Origin: Porodaedalea pini
Taxonomy: Eukaryota > Basidiomycota > Agaricomycetes > Hymenochaetales > Hymenochaetaceae
Direction of reading: 5' to 3'
Assembly (NCBI GenBank): GCA_002794775.1
Contig: NBAY01000025.1
Coordinates: forward strand, 434,001 to 498,000
Length of the DNA stretch: 64,000 nt
Position numbers and translations under genes: made by a program
The notes under the pieces: model-generated
The model's input: the letters and a program-made list of their open reading frames with translations, nothing else
Databases searched by the model: none
What the model was told of the DNA's origin: nothing
Shown: positions 33,330-44,870 of the stretch, one piece after another
How positions within the stretch are numbered: the stretch's first letter is position 1
Layout of the letters: each line of letters opens with the position of its first letter

Positions 33330-33727
33330 GAGCACTTGAGATGTGTGGGGGATCATTGGTGGCTGTGTCAGAAGACATGGAGACGCGCTAATACTAGTGC
33401 GATTTCTCGGAGCGGGATTGTCCTCGGGATGGACGGCTAGTCCCTGTGCTCAACAGACATCATCTGGAGTACCAGAGAGCAGGGAGAGATACAGGACTTA
33501 AATCAGAAGATAAGAGATGACAGGGAGCGAAGTTGAGGTAACGAGAATGAAGTGGAATGAGGCAAAGACGAAACGGACAGAACGAGCGCAATGAGCGCAA
33601 TGCAAATAAAATGAAGTTGAAGTGAGCAATTCGAGTCACTAAGGCTCTGAGGGGTACCTAGAGACCATCCTGAGAGATATCACACAAAGTTAGGCATTGA
33701 AACTTAGGGGTGGAATTGCTGTTCTAT
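33330..33727. other. Interval inside the hypothetical-family locus
   Basis: About 400 bp without a supported coding frame on either strand. Purine-rich near 33480-33640 with an AACGAGCGCAATGAGCGCAA repeat. Confidence 0.4.
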
Positions 33728-34109
33728 CTACAACATTTGGCACTCTATAAATACTAAACAAGTGTCCTGCGTAAACATGAAAGGCGAAATAAAATAAGAT
33801 GAGTCCTCTATTGTCCTACCACTGAGCCTCCTGAGTGTTCCTTTGAGCGGCTCCACAATCTGAACTACTGAAAGGTGGGGACGGCGCATGTTGACTTGGC
33901 GTAGCATCGGTGAGCTTCGGGACCCTTTGTACGGAGCCAGAACGACCAATGCCGGGCTGGCACATGTTCGTTAGACAAAGGCAAATGAACAAACCTTTGG
34001 CAGGGTCGAGAGGACATGCACACAAATAAGTGCACCGGGGTCGGTCCGAGTAGCTGATGCGTGCGATCCGGTCATTGCGTGCATTCTGTGTTTGGGTAAT
34101 CTCTGCCAA
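33728..34109 (-). other. Minus-strand coding-like block between plus-strand family blocks
   Basis: Two minus-strand frames have protein-like composition: QNARNDRIARISYSDRPRCT then YLCACPLDPAKGLF (34075-33992), and LKGTLRRLSGRTIEDSSYFI then SPFMFTQDTCLVF (about 33858-33745). They resemble the style of the middle part of the same hypothetical family as the flanking blocks, but read on the opposite strand. The plus strand here is full of stops. It may be an inverted segment or an overlapping copy; I am not sure. Confidence 0.35.
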
Positions 34110-35681
34110 TCCAGGTGTACCACTTCATTCGATTGCCAAGTTGAGGCTCTTCGACTTTGTGACGTACATCATGTGCATTCCGCTCGTTCCGTGCCCAACG
34201 AACTGGTTGGTGTTACACCGGTCGCAGAGAACTTGTTTCGGCTCAGTATTCCTGTCTGGTACATTTCTGTGGAGAAAGCAGTCACGCCTGACACTAAAAT
34301 CTTCGCCATTCAAGAGTGCATTCCATGGACGAAACAGATGTTGAAGGAGTACCCGAAGATGAAAGGTAACACTCTGCTCATTGGATGGAACCTGGACATT
34401 GAGCCGTGCTTGCAAGGCATGGCTGCAAGTCAACTCATGAATGATGACCATATGTCGCAACTCCTCGAACAAATGTTCAACTTCCAGTACTATGCTCCTG
34501 CCCCTTTTATCCCTGGCCATTCTTCCGCATCGTCCCCCACCGCTGCGTCTTACGCTCAAGCCCCTTCCCTTCCCATTGTCGTGCAGCCGCCTCAGCCCTC
34601 GCCCTCTACATCAAAACATGGGAAAGGGGGATCGAGTCAGAAAATAGCGAAGGAGCCGAGTGTAAACTACGCTCGTGTGCTCTATGTGCCGAATGGAGTC
34701 GACGGTACTCCTGATCTACCTCTGTTCAGCTACTGGGTCCATCAGGCTTTGAAAGACCTTGGTATGGTTGGTAATGAATCCTCCCCTGCTGCTCTGTATC
34801 CCCTTCTGCTGCCATTCTTTTTAACGCACGAGTCCCCTGAGAAATCAGCAGATTTGTACCTCAACTACATTTGCATCTGTCCTGTTTTGTTTGACATTCT
34901 TATCAACGGTGGGCTCTTCGACAAGATGGTATGGCAAAAACTGCACGACTGGCATAACATACTGCATGGGGACTACAAAAAGTCCACGCCACTCCCACTG
35001 AATATTGTCTCACCCTTTGTCAAGGGCATCTATAACTCCATGTTCAGGAAGCCTTGCCCTTTGGAAGTGGCCCAAATTGCATGGCCAGATGTGAGCGACT
35101 TGCCTCCTGCAAAATGCCAGCACCTGGCCGTAAATGCGGCGATGAAGGTCACTTTTGGTGTTGAGCATAAATTAGAGCCGTTCGACCGAACGAAATTGCA
35201 GATGTGGCAAGGGAAGACCATCTCTGCAGCCAGCATCCTCAAGGACAAAGTCTTGAGGCTCGAAGTGCAATGGGAGTTGATGGAGGTCTTATTCCGCTAT
35301 GAGCTTTATGCCCTTGATCAGGCAATTCTGCAGCGATCCCGCATGACAATGGACGAACACAGCCGACAAAACGTGCTACTCAGTCGTGTTTACATGGGCG
35401 CAAAGGATGGCTCAACGACTGTTATTCCTGATCTTTCGAAGCCACAAATGGACTACTGGGGAGAAGTATTTGTGGACCGAGACTCTCTGGATGTGTTTTG
35501 CGATGTTCTGAGGGCCTGGCCGAACTGTCCTGAGCCATTAAGTCAGGAAGGGGACGTAAAACCCAAGGATGTGCGCATCATGATACCGTTCTACATTAAA
35601 ACTTTCGCTATTTTTTTTAATCGTGTACCATCCATGCATTGTAAACCTCCCAACTCCCTCATCAAGTCGAACTCGGAATGA
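34092..35681 (+). CDS. Agaricomycete lineage-specific hypothetical protein, C-terminal part
   Basis: A 529-codon uninterrupted frame. Recognisable family-style blocks are VTPVAENLFRLSIPVWYISV, EKAVTPDTKIFAIQECIPWT and IGWNLDIEPCLQGMAASQL, then a proline/serine-rich linker (HSSASSPTAASYAQAPSLPI), then PLFSYWVHQALKDLGMVGNE, DLYLNYICICPVLFDILING, CPLEVAQIAWPDVSDLPPAK, LRLEVQWELMEVLFRYELYA and VFVDRDSLDVFCDVLRAWPN. No catalytic motif is recognised. The listed ATG at 34092 may not be the original start, because the first ~45 residues look like the continuation of an upstream exon. The long open frame amid decayed DNA suggests recent arrival or selection. Confidence 0.6.
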   Translation: MGNLCQSRCTTSFDCQVEALRLCDVHHVHSARSVPNELVGVTPVAENLFRLSIPVWYISVEKAVTPDTKIFAIQECIPWTKQMLKEYPKMKGNTLLIGWNLDIEPCLQGMAASQLMNDDHMSQLLEQMFNFQYYAPAPFIPGHSSASSPTAASYAQAPSLPIVVQPPQPSPSTSKHGKGGSSQKIAKEPSVNYARVLYVPNGVDGTPDLPLFSYWVHQALKDLGMVGNESSPAALYPLLLPFFLTHESPEKSADLYLNYICICPVLFDILINGGLFDKMVWQKLHDWHNILHGDYKKSTPLPLNIVSPFVKGIYNSMFRKPCPLEVAQIAWPDVSDLPPAKCQHLAVNAAMKVTFGVEHKLEPFDRTKLQMWQGKTISAASILKDKVLRLEVQWELMEVLFRYELYALDQAILQRSRMTMDEHSRQNVLLSRVYMGAKDGSTTVIPDLSKPQMDYWGEVFVDRDSLDVFCDVLRAWPNCPEPLSQEGDVKPKDVRIMIPFYIKTFAIFFNRVPSMHCKPPNSLIKSNSE

Positions 35682-36121
35682 TCTGTAATATTACTTTTTT
35701 TTTGCCTTTTGGATTTCTAGTAGATACAATGCATGCAAACTTATATAACTAGAGTGTCCAGTACCGTCAGTCTGTATTGTCTTCTCTGATTAATTTTTGG
35801 AGGAGAGTTGAAGGGACACTCAGAAATAATTGACGGCTTATGAATTACAAAAGATAAGTACAATGAGATGCCCAATCTGTGCTGCCAGATTGTTATATTG
35901 AGTCGGAACAGCTACTCATTACTATTTTTAGGATCTGAATGTCGTATAAAGGCCATCCTGAGCTTGATGTTTGGACGTTCAGATGATTGGAATGGTTCTC
36001 GATAGAAAGCTTAATTTTAAGCCTTAGACCTTGCAAGCCCTACTTGCTGCCAATGATGGCTCTCCTGGACACCGAACATCATTGCCGGAGGCCTTTGAAA
36101 AGGTGAGGGGCAGAGACCAGC
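35682..36121. other. Spacer left of Gypsy copy 1
   Basis: AT-rich. A short plus frame near 36030-36112 (LLAANDGSPGHRTSLPEAFE then K before GTGAGG) looks like an exon ending at a splice donor a few bases from the element. Copy 1 may therefore sit in an intron of a small gene, but the continuation beyond 42360 is uncertain. The 5-bp target duplication CCAGC is at 36117-36121. Confidence 0.4.
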
Positions 36122-36534
36122 TGTTAGGCGGGAGCCCGGGAGACGACTCGGACTGGGCAGGCCTCGGCTGACTGTTGTCTGGGACGTGCTATACTCGAGC
36201 GTAGGCTCGGGACACGTTTACTCAGGCTAGGTCGTCGCGGAGGTAAGAGGATTAATACAAGTCTAAACTAATACAAGGGGGACGAGTCTCACCTAGGTCG
36301 TCGCGGAGGTAAGAGGAAAAGCAGAACAAGGAGTTCATGCAATTCCTGAGACCTTATATAGCGACGACCGTGAGACTATATTACCTAACATTACATAACG
36401 AGTGGGAATGGAACGAATGAAGGTAGTGTGGGAATGATTGTGTAAGATGGGTAAATATAATGAAAAGGGCGAATATAATAAAGGAAATGGTAAAAGGGAA
36501 AATAAAGGAAAAGGTGAAAGTTCAGGTTCTAACA
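36122..36534 (-). repeat. Gypsy copy 1 3' LTR
   Basis: 413 bp, identical to 41948-42360. It contains a TATATAA box (minus strand, near 36355-36361) and an internal duplicated block CCTAGGTCGTCGCGGAGGTA (36229-36248 and 36292-36311). Confidence 0.95.
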
Positions 36535-39500
36535 TTACCCCCCCTTCAAGGTTGGGCGTCCCGACCAACCATGATCGCGGTCGTCAGGTTCGGTGTCGAC
36601 AAAGAGCGGACGGAGTCGTTGACGAGGGATGTCGAGTTTCCGAGGTGCACCGGGATGTTTGAGGTAGAACTCAGCGATCGCTTCCTTCGCGTTTTCGCCG
36701 AAGTCCGTCTCAGGCTGCCAAGTAGGTTCATTGTAGCCGACCCACTTGACAAGGTACTGTAGTTTCCCTCGGTGCAGACGTGAGTCTAAGACTTCCTCGA
36801 GTTCGTATTCCTCCTCGTTGTCGACGATGTCTGGCGGCGGCGGCGGCGGTTGCTTCTGGCTTTCAAAGGACGGTTCGACGGCGGGTTTCAACAGGGCTTC
36901 GTTGAAGACAGGGTGGACCTTTTTCCATCGCTTCGGGAGTTTGAGCTTGTACGCGCTCGCTCCTACCTTGTCGACTATGTCAAAGGGGCCGTACCATTTG
37001 TCTGCGAGTTTCTTTGTCGGCGTGTCCGTACTGATGTTTCGCCCGTCAAGGAAGACTTTGTCTCCAGCCTTGTACTCCACCGAAGCTCCTGCTGTCCGGT
37101 CATGGTAGCGCTTCATGTCCTCTGCTGCCTTGACTAGATTGTCCTTAGCAACGCGATGAGTCTCCTTGATGTGCTTGGCGAATTCTTCCACCGACATGTT
37201 GGCAGAGGAAGTTCGTACGGTGTCGAAGCTCATAGGGTGACGTCCGGTGTTTGCGTAGAAGGGTGACATCTTTGTCGCTGAATGTTCGCGGTTGTTGTAG
37301 GCGAACTCTGCGAGGGGGAGCCAGTCCTTCCAGTCCGATTGCCGATGATCGACGAAGAGCCGGAGGTACTGTTCGAGCTCTTGATTGACGCGTTCCGTCT
37401 GACCGTCCGTTTGTGGGTGGTATGCCGTTGACGGGTTGCCTTCGATGTGTAGGAGTTTGTATAGCTCCTTCATCATCGACGCATCGAACTGTGTGCCTCA
37501 GTCGTGGATGATCTTCTTCGGTAGGCCATGGAGGCGGAAGACGTGGTCTCGGTATAACTGAGCCATGCCTTCCGCTGACAGTTTCGTCGTCGTCGGGATG
37601 GCATGCATCTGTTTCGAGAATCTGTCCACGAAGACGCAGATTGCATTGTGTCCCTTAGAGTCCGGGAGTTCTCCGATTAGGTCGACCGTGACGATCTCCC
37701 AGGGACCTTCAGGGATCGCGTTAGGATGAAGCGGTCTCGACCTCGACGTTCTTAAGGCTTTCATCCGTTGGCAACGGTTGCACCCTCGGATGTATGTTCG
37801 GACATCGGAGAACATTGACGCCCACCAGAAGTCTCGACGTACTAGTTCGACCGTCTTCGACGATCCAGGATGTCCTGCCAGGGTCGAGTCGTGGTACTCC
37901 CACAATACCGCTTCCTTCATCATCGACGGCACGTACATCTTGCCTTTCATCCGCCACAACCCGTCGACCTTCATATTCGTCGGCCTCTCCGACTCGTCTT
38001 GCGCTCTCTGCGCCTCACCCACTCGTTCCAACATTTCATCACGCGACGTCCTTACCACCCCACGGTTCAGCCATTTCTCCTTGATGAACACGACGCCGTC
38101 ATTGTCATCCTTGCCCCGATCGTAGCCCGCCTTGCGTGACAGCAAGTCGGCCTTGCCCATTGTCTTCCCCGACTTGTGTTCGAGGTGGAAGTCGAATTCC
38201 TCGAGTTCGGTTCACCAGCGAGCTTGACGATAGCTCAGCTTCTGCGCTGACCTGAAGTAGGTGAGGTTGGCGTGGTCGGACCAGATCTCAATTTTGTGGC
38301 GAGCGCCAAGGAGGTATTGCCGCCACTCCTTGAGCGCCGAAACGATCGCGAGCATCTCCTTGTCGTAGATCTCGTAGTTTCGTTCCGCCGGTTCAAGTGC
38401 CTCTGACCTGTAGGCGATCACCCTCCACTTCCCTTCCTGCTTCTGCAACAACACACCACCGAGTGCAAAGTTCGACGAGTCCGCTTCTACGTGGAAAGGG
38501 TCCTCGTCATTGGCGATGGCTAGGACTGGAGGTGAGCAGAGACGTCGTCTCAGCTCCTCGAACGCTTCCTGCTGTTCGGTCTCCCATACCCAGTCCTTTT
38601 TGCCCGTTAACGACATCAACGGTCGGACCACCTTACTGTAGTCCTTAATAAACCGTCTCAGCCAGTTTCCCATGCCGAGGAACTGTTGCAGCTCCTTGAG
38701 GTTCCGTGGGACTGGCCAGTTCGCAATCGCCTCCGTCTTTGCCGGGTCAGCCCTGATCTCTCCATTGCCGATGATGTGGCCGAGGTATTTGACGACCTTG
38801 GCGTCAAACTCGCACTTCTCCGGCTTCAGGTACAGGCCATTCTCTCAGAGGATCTGGAGTACGCGCCTCGACGTGTCGATATGCTCCTCAATGGTTTCCG
38901 AGAGGATCAGGATGTCGTCGAGGTATACGATGATCAAGTTCGCGTAGATTAGGTCCTTAAAGATGTGGTTGACAAAGGCCTGGAACGTGGCCGGCGCGTT
39001 GCAAAGGCCAAAAAACATGACCGTCGGTTCGAAGAGGCCCATGTTCGTGCGAAACGCTGCTTTCCATTCGTCACCCTCGCGGATCCGGATATTATAGTAC
39101 CCCCAGCGAAGGTCAAGCTTAGTGATGTATTTCGCTTTCTTGACCTTGTCGACGAGTTCGTCAATGAGAGGGAGGGGATACTTGTTCTTGATCGTGCTGT
39201 CATTGAGCTTACGATAATCCTGGATGGGGCGTAGCGATTTGTCGGCCTTCTTAATGAAGAAGAAGGGCGACGCCATGGGCGATATCAACCGTCGAATGCG
39301 ACCCGACTTCAGGTTTTCATCAAGGAAGTCCTTGAGTGACTGCTGCTCAGTCGGCGTGAGCGGGTAGATCTTACAGTCGCTCGGTTTGAAGTCGGGCTTC
39401 AAGTCGATGACATGGTCCCAAGGTCGGTGTTCCGGCAGCTTCTCGAAACCTTTTTCGCTGAAAACGTCGGCGTAGTCGTTGAGGTATGCGGGCCAGGACG

Positions 39501-40107
39501 TCTTGTCCATTCGCATCTCACTCACCCTCCTCATCTGCTCCACCACCTTCTTCACCTCGCCTAGGTCCTCCACCGGCTCCCTCTCGATCGCACATTCTTC
39601 TGGACAGCGGGTGAATTCGATCAAGCCCGTTTTCCAGTCGACCTCCGGATTGTGACGTCGAAGCCAGTCGTACCCCAGGAAGATGTTTGACGACGCTAGG
39701 GACGTTACTGCGAGGACGATCTTCTCCCGATGACGGTCGAACATGAGTTCGACGTCCACGTATTCCTCGATCAATCCAGCCTCATTGTGCGTGCCATCGG
39801 CGTTCAGCACCGCGAGGGGTCGAATGTAGCGTTTCGTTTCCAACCCGTACCTCTCGACGAACCTGACGTCGATGCAGGATCCCGTGCATCCCGAATCCAC
39901 AAGGGCATGCGCATCTACCTCTCTCGCCTCACCAGCTATTTCATGCTCGACGGTCAGGAGAAGGTCCAGCTGGCGTCCGCCAGTTCCTCTCATGAACAGT
40001 TGTTCGTACTCTTCATTCTTGTTCACACCGGTGGAGACTTCGTAATCGGGAAAACCATCGACGTTGTTCGCATCTACGTATTGTACAAACGGTTGGTTAT
40101 ATTTTAG
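36535..40107 (-). pseudogene. Gypsy copy 1 pol polyprotein with three TGA stops
   Basis: Domains in order: aspartic protease (ALVDSGCTGSCIDVRF, about 39900), reverse transcriptase with YLDD (VYLDDILILSETIEEH, about 38920), RNase H (FHVEADSSNFALGGVLLQKQ), integrase zinc finger (HDSTLAGHPGSSKTVELVRR then GCNRCQRM), catalytic core (VTVDLIGELPDSKGHNAICV, STAYHPQTDGQTERVNQELE) and a chromodomain (LQYLVKWVGYNEPTWQPETD) near the C-terminus. The chromodomain places it among chromoviruses and suggests targeting to modified histones. TGA codons at 38845-38847, 38212-38214 and 37498-37500 interrupt an otherwise continuous frame. Copy 2 has CGA-type arginine codons at the first and third positions but shares the second. 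The pol frame differs from gag, so a frameshift or processing step would be needed. Confidence 0.9.
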
Positions 40108-40157
40108 CGGATCCGGATTCGAAGTCTCTTGTTCTTCTCGGTCAGTCGCCCCGATGG

Positions 40158-41237
40158 CTACGCCTGACCATTCGCAAAACCCTGCGAGTCGACGACCTCT
40201 TCGTTATCGCCTTCTTCCTCCACATAGTCCTCCACAGTCGACCTCCGAGTGTCTACGACTTCCTCGAAGGCCGACTCCTTCATCGCTCCGAGCTCGTCAG
40301 CGAGGACACGACGTTCGCCTGGCGCCATCAGTTCCAGCATGCGCTGGATGATCGGTTTCGCCTGTGGGCACTTGTCTTTAAAGTGGCCCAGCCCACCGCA
40401 GATCCAGCACGCACGTCGTCGTTGTGCCTCGTTCATCGAGACGTCCATCGGTTGACCAGCGCCTCCAAAGGTGACGCCGGTCGCATCGCGTCTGTCGACG
40501 TGAGGGGCCGCTACCTGACGGCGAGCTGGGGGCGCTTGTTGTGGTAGGCGAGGAGGGGGAAGAAAGGCGCGTCCTCGTTGGATAGCGCGAATCTGCTGTT
40601 CGCCGCGGTCTATTTCAATCGCCTTGTTCTTCCAATCCTCGTATTTCGTTGGGACTGGCGTCGACCTTAGCACTCCACGGACCACCTCGATGTTCATCGC
40701 CCGCTTGAGGCGATCGCAGATGACGCTGTCGTCCTTCAACTCGGCGCGCTTAATTATCACGTCGAACTTCTGGAAGAACTCGTCCGCGGTTAGGTCCTTC
40801 TGAACCTTATCTCGGAAATCCTTCAGCGCCTTCTCCTTGCGATTCGGGTCGTCGAACGAGGCGTCGAGTCGTTCCTGGAATCTTTCCCAGCTGTCGGTGA
40901 AGGTGACTATCCCCGACGTTGTCGACTCCTCGACGTAGTTCTGCACCCACGTTGCCGCATTACCACCCTTCAGGTAGGAGAGAGCTACATAAATCTTACT
41001 CTCTGACGTAGGGTATCGACTTGGATTTGCGGATACAAAAAGGAGGACTTCACGTCTGAAGTCGAGGTAATTGTCGCCACCAGTGAATTCTCGTGGCCGG
41101 GCGACATCTATGTTGGGGGTCGGGGGGTTAGCGGCCGCGACCGGTGCTGGGGCGTTGTTCGCCTGATGGGCGAAGGCATTCGCAACAATGGCCGCGATCT
41201 GCGCCATTTGCTGTTGGCTGAAACCTTCCGCTGACAT
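40158..41237 (-). CDS. Gypsy copy 1 gag (intact)
   Basis: A 359-residue open frame starting MSAEGFSQQQMAQIAAIVAN. It holds a retrotransposon gag capsid domain (FTGGDNYLDFRREVLLFVSA, YLKGGNAATWVQNYV, SWERFQERLDASFDDPNRKE), a basic Pro/Arg-rich linker and one CCHC zinc knuckle, CWICGGLGHFKDKC (about 40420-40379). The tail is acidic (EEEGDNEEVVDSQGFANGQA). It forms the virus-like particle in the cytoplasm. Unlike pol it has no stop, so this copy could still supply capsid protein. Confidence 0.92.
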   Translation of the reverse strand: MSAEGFSQQQMAQIAAIVANAFAHQANNAPAPVAAANPPTPNIDVARPREFTGGDNYLDFRREVLLFVSANPSRYPTSESKIYVALSYLKGGNAATWVQNYVEESTTSGIVTFTDSWERFQERLDASFDDPNRKEKALKDFRDKVQKDLTADEFFQKFDVIIKRAELKDDSVICDRLKRAMNIEVVRGVLRSTPVPTKYEDWKNKAIEIDRGEQQIRAIQRGRAFLPPPRLPQQAPPARRQVAAPHVDRRDATGVTFGGAGQPMDVSMNEAQRRRACWICGGLGHFKDKCPQAKPIIQRMLELMAPGERRVLADELGAMKESAFEEVVDTRRSTVEDYVEEEGDNEEVVDSQGFANGQA

Positions 41238-41935
41238 CGCGGGTTCGGGTGCGGGTGTCGAAGGTTCTGGAGGAGTCGGCGGTGAGGGGTCTCTGTTGGT
41301 CTCGCGGTAAGGACCTGGGGTCGGTGGTAGGTTGACCGTAGACGTTGACGGTGCAGGTGACGACGGAGCGGCTGGGGGCCACCTTGCTCTCCTCCCTCGT
41401 TCGTCTGATGAATACCAGCTGCGCCGGATTTCACTCCACCAGATGTCGTGAGTGATGGCGCTATTATTGGTCGCGACGTAGCCTGGTCGGTCTGGATCCC
41501 AACGGGCTGAAGCAGGAAGGGCCCGTTGCTGTTCGTCGGTGAGATCTATCTTGACGTTGGCAGAGGGACAGGGATCGGTTGCGCGTTCGATCCGGGGTTA
41601 CGCCAACGTTGAGCGGGTTCGTCAGCGAAGTTGATGACGAGGCGGTAGGATCCGAGTGAGATTACAAACGAGATTGTCATCGAAGTTTGGACTCGTCTTG
41701 TTACCCACGTCCACGTTAGGTGCGTGCTCCACCAGAGGCTAATTCGTAGAGCCAGGGTCGGGAAATGTTGGTTGATATATTTACGTAATACACGAATGTC
41801 CGAAAATGTCCGGGCAGGGTTGAGGGTTGTCGTTTAGGGGGTTTACACGTCAAGTCCGTCGAGGGGAGCGCTCCTCTAGACCGAGTGAAGGCGAGTCGAC
41901 AGCGACGACTTATGCTGGGGATGAGCCTGGGTGAG

Positions 41936-41946
41936 GTTCTGCTTTT
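41936..41946 (-). promoter_or_regulatory. Gypsy copy 1 self-complementary primer-binding site
   Basis: One base inside the 5' LTR the minus strand reads AAAAGCAGAAC. The exact 11-nt complement GTTCTGCTTTT is in the LTR at 42143-42153, ~26 nt after a TATATAA box, which is the expected transcript 5' end. This geometry is that of Tf1-type self-primed reverse transcription. Confidence 0.7.
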
Positions 41947-41947
41947 A

Positions 41948-42360
41948 TGTTAGGCGGGAGCCCGGGAGACGACTCGGACTGGGCAGGCCTCGGCTGACTG
42001 TTGTCTGGGACGTGCTATACTCGAGCGTAGGCTCGGGACACGTTTACTCAGGCTAGGTCGTCGCGGAGGTAAGAGGATTAATACAAGTCTAAACTAATAC
42101 AAGGGGGACGAGTCTCACCTAGGTCGTCGCGGAGGTAAGAGGAAAAGCAGAACAAGGAGTTCATGCAATTCCTGAGACCTTATATAGCGACGACCGTGAG
42201 ACTATATTACCTAACATTACATAACGAGTGGGAATGGAACGAATGAAGGTAGTGTGGGAATGATTGTGTAAGATGGGTAAATATAATGAAAAGGGCGAAT
42301 ATAATAAAGGAAATGGTAAAAGGGAAAATAAAGGAAAAGGTGAAAGTTCAGGTTCTAACA
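41948..42360 (-). repeat. Gypsy copy 1 5' LTR
   Basis: 413 bp, identical by eye to 36122-36534. On the minus strand it supplies the element's promoter (TATATAA box about 42181-42187) and ends TAACA before the primer-binding site. Confidence 0.95.
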
Positions 42361-42365
42361 CCAGC

Positions 42366-44870
42366 ATACAAAAGGAGAAGTTGAAGTCGCCCGTCTTCAA
42401 GGGGAAGAAGATCGATGATGTTGCTCTGAAGGCTTACGCTTCAAGCGGACATGCTCTCCAAAGAGAATGAGGCAATGCTCAAGGAGTTTCTGCATAGGTT
42501 GATGGCCATTGCATTGTTAGCAGTGCTTCGCCTGCGCCTCACTGGGAACGAACTACCATAAACAGGATATGCAGAATACTTGCGCATCTATGACGTGCGG
42601 CACACTGGCTCCCCATTCTACACAACCGTCTCTGTCAGCTCAAGGAACTTTGAGTACCATGCTGCTGGCTTTGACGGCAAGTTATTTCTATTATCTGGGA
42701 AATTTAAAAAACTAATCCAACTCTACAGACAGGCGCTCCAGAGAGCAACCGCCGTGAACGTACGCGTGTCCCGCTGCCCAAACCCACCCTGTCTGCCTCA
42801 GCGCGTCGCTCGCATCCCACCGTGCTCTGGCCCGCCCTGCCCCTTCACGGCGCAGAAGAGCACCATGGCATATTCTTCTTGGGTCCTGGATGCAACGGTG
42901 TGCACTATGGCGTCATCTTCGGCCCTGAGCCTCGTCATTGACCGCCTGCTGAGGAAACCGGTGCCACCTTTCGGGAAAGCTCAGATCGATCCTATGGGCC
43001 TTCGTTATTCACATCGAGTCCTGCATCTGCCATATTGAGCACTGAGTCCGTGCAATGCTTGATATGGTCCACGCCTTCCTCACCTGCTGATGAACCCAGC
43101 CCCGCCTTTCAGGAAAACTCAGATCAGTTCTACGGGCTTTCGTCATTCGCATCAAGTCCTGCATCCCCTGTATCAAGCACTGTGTCCGTGCAATGCTCAA
43201 TATGGTCGACACCTTACTTGCCAAACCAGACCTGGGATGACCTTCCTGGACCAGGACGTGTAATCGACACACATCTTTATCAGAAGGGAGGGCCGTTCCT
43301 CGAGCGATTCATCAATTGCTATTACACCAAGTGGAGACTTTGGAGGGAGCGAAGGTGACAAGCGGAAGACTCCTACTTTTGTCCCGTCAAGCTGTTTTAT
43401 ACATCAAATATACCTCTCATGATGGAGCCTGCTCTTATTTCCAATGCCTTCATCATATCTCAGCCTCTCACTGTATACTGTATAGGGTCTTCATGTCTGT
43501 TTTCACGCTGTTCGATGTACAACCGCTTCGGGGCTTCGTCCCATAGATCATTCTCGATTTACTAAATATTTACGCAGAGCTGCATCACCACAATCGCTCT
43601 TCATCGTTGAGCAATCTTGACGACTCGAAATTACAAAAGTAAGTGTTCAAGTTGCGGCATATCTTGTATGAATACTCAATCAACACATTAACTAAAAATA
43701 ATGCGCTTTGGGAATGAACGAGCGTGGACTCAACGAGCTCGATAAAATAAATGACAAGTTCATCCAGCATGTCTATCAGGTCAACACTGATGCAAATGCA
43801 TACACCGATATAGATCCCATTGCACGTCTTTCCTTCCTCATAGATGGCGTCAAAGCGTGGCCTGGCACACGTTCCACTGACTTCAGTCTTGCTGACTTCA
43901 GTGCTTAATGTGTGTTTATAATGGGAACAAAGTACCGCAATGGGTAAATAGTAGATTCCTGCGCATTTTCACAGAGACATCACACGGGATGGCGATCGTG
44001 TCTCCAGCGCTCGCTGCTAGCACCTCGCAGACTCTAGTATGTGGTGGCAGCATGTCCTGATGGTGGTAAGTCATTTCTGCTAACTCTGAGTATAAAGAAC
44101 TGACTTGATCGCATAGGCCAAACGGCCGGAGGCTCCCTCCACCCCCGAGTGATTGTTTCCCACTGTGACCACCCACGATCGCTCTCTGGGAAGGCCCAAG
44201 ATGTGGAGGCAGTGGGTCCCGACACTGGTAAGTTTCTTCAAGTTGTATGGAGGGAAAAAAACTGACCTGGTCGCACAGTCCAAACCCCCATCGGCTCCCT
44301 CTGCACTGAATCCGTCGACGTCCGCACCGAAGCCACAGGTGGCAAGAAGGCGTCTGGTGAAGATGTCGGCGACAATGCCACAGGAAGTGGAAGACGAAGG
44401 ATAGGAAGGGCAAGAAGAAGAAATAGAGATTCAGGCCTTCCGTACTCCCGTAGTGACTATCACTTTGTCATGATCTTCATCGATGACTCTTTTCTTTTCT
44501 CTTCCGCCTCATTCTTGATTGTTTTCTGTGAGGCTCCTGCCGGGACTATTTAGGCATCACCATTGAAAATATACCATCAATCGTATTCAGGACACGAAGT
44601 AGGTTCTTTTTGCTTCCTTTTTTTCATGTGTTCTACAGCTCATTAACTTGGAAAGGGTATGATACGAACAGCAAAATGGGTATGGATGCATATAAGGGAA
44701 TGTACTAAGGACGAGTATTGAAACTGTGCGTATAATTCAAAGTCCGCACAGGGTTGTGAATGCAAAAATTTTGCCTCGCGTTTACGCAGTGTGTCCCCCC
44801 ACTCTCCCGCTGCTCATCCGACCAAGTCAAACTATCACAGACTTTCAACTTCCTCTCTTCCTGAGTACAG
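42366..44870 (+). other. Decayed or unassigned exons between the Gypsy copies
   Basis: Several plus-strand coding-like pieces with splice-like borders: IQKEKLKSPVFKGKKIDDVA (from 42365), a serine/proline-rich repeat block near 42960-43270 ending VIDTHLYQKGGPFLERFINC then YYTKWRLWRERR (stop near 43356), and GLNELDKINDKFIQHVYQVN then PIARLSFLIDGVKAWPG (43708-43908). Near 44120-44400 two similar blocks repeat, each ending an intron before CCAAAC and giving PSAPSALNPSTSAPKPQVAR in one frame. No family was recognised and no complete gene could be drawn. Confidence 0.35.
42965..43240 (+). repeat. Two tandem 138-bp (46-codon) coding repeats
   Basis: The units start near 42965 and 43103. The period of 138 bp keeps reading frame. 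Both encode FxE(S/N)SDxxYG...SSPAS...SVQC(L/S)IWSTP. By eye the units differ by substitutions, indicating an old duplication inside a low-complexity protein. Confidence 0.7.

Larger units (their letters stand above)
36122..42360 (-). mobile_element. Ty3/Gypsy chromovirus copy 1, full length, identical LTRs
   Basis: Bounded by two 413-bp LTRs (36122-36534 and 41948-42360) that read identical by eye. Each is TGTTAG...CTAACA, and they are flanked by CCAGC at 36117-36121 and 42361-42365, a 5-bp target duplication. The element is on the minus strand, so the 5' LTR is at the right. Order: LTR, primer-binding site (41936-41946), gag, protease, reverse transcriptase, RNase H, integrase with chromodomain, polypurine tract (36535-36548), LTR. 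Identical LTRs mean a recent insertion. The gag frame is intact, but pol has three TGA stops. Confidence 0.95.
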
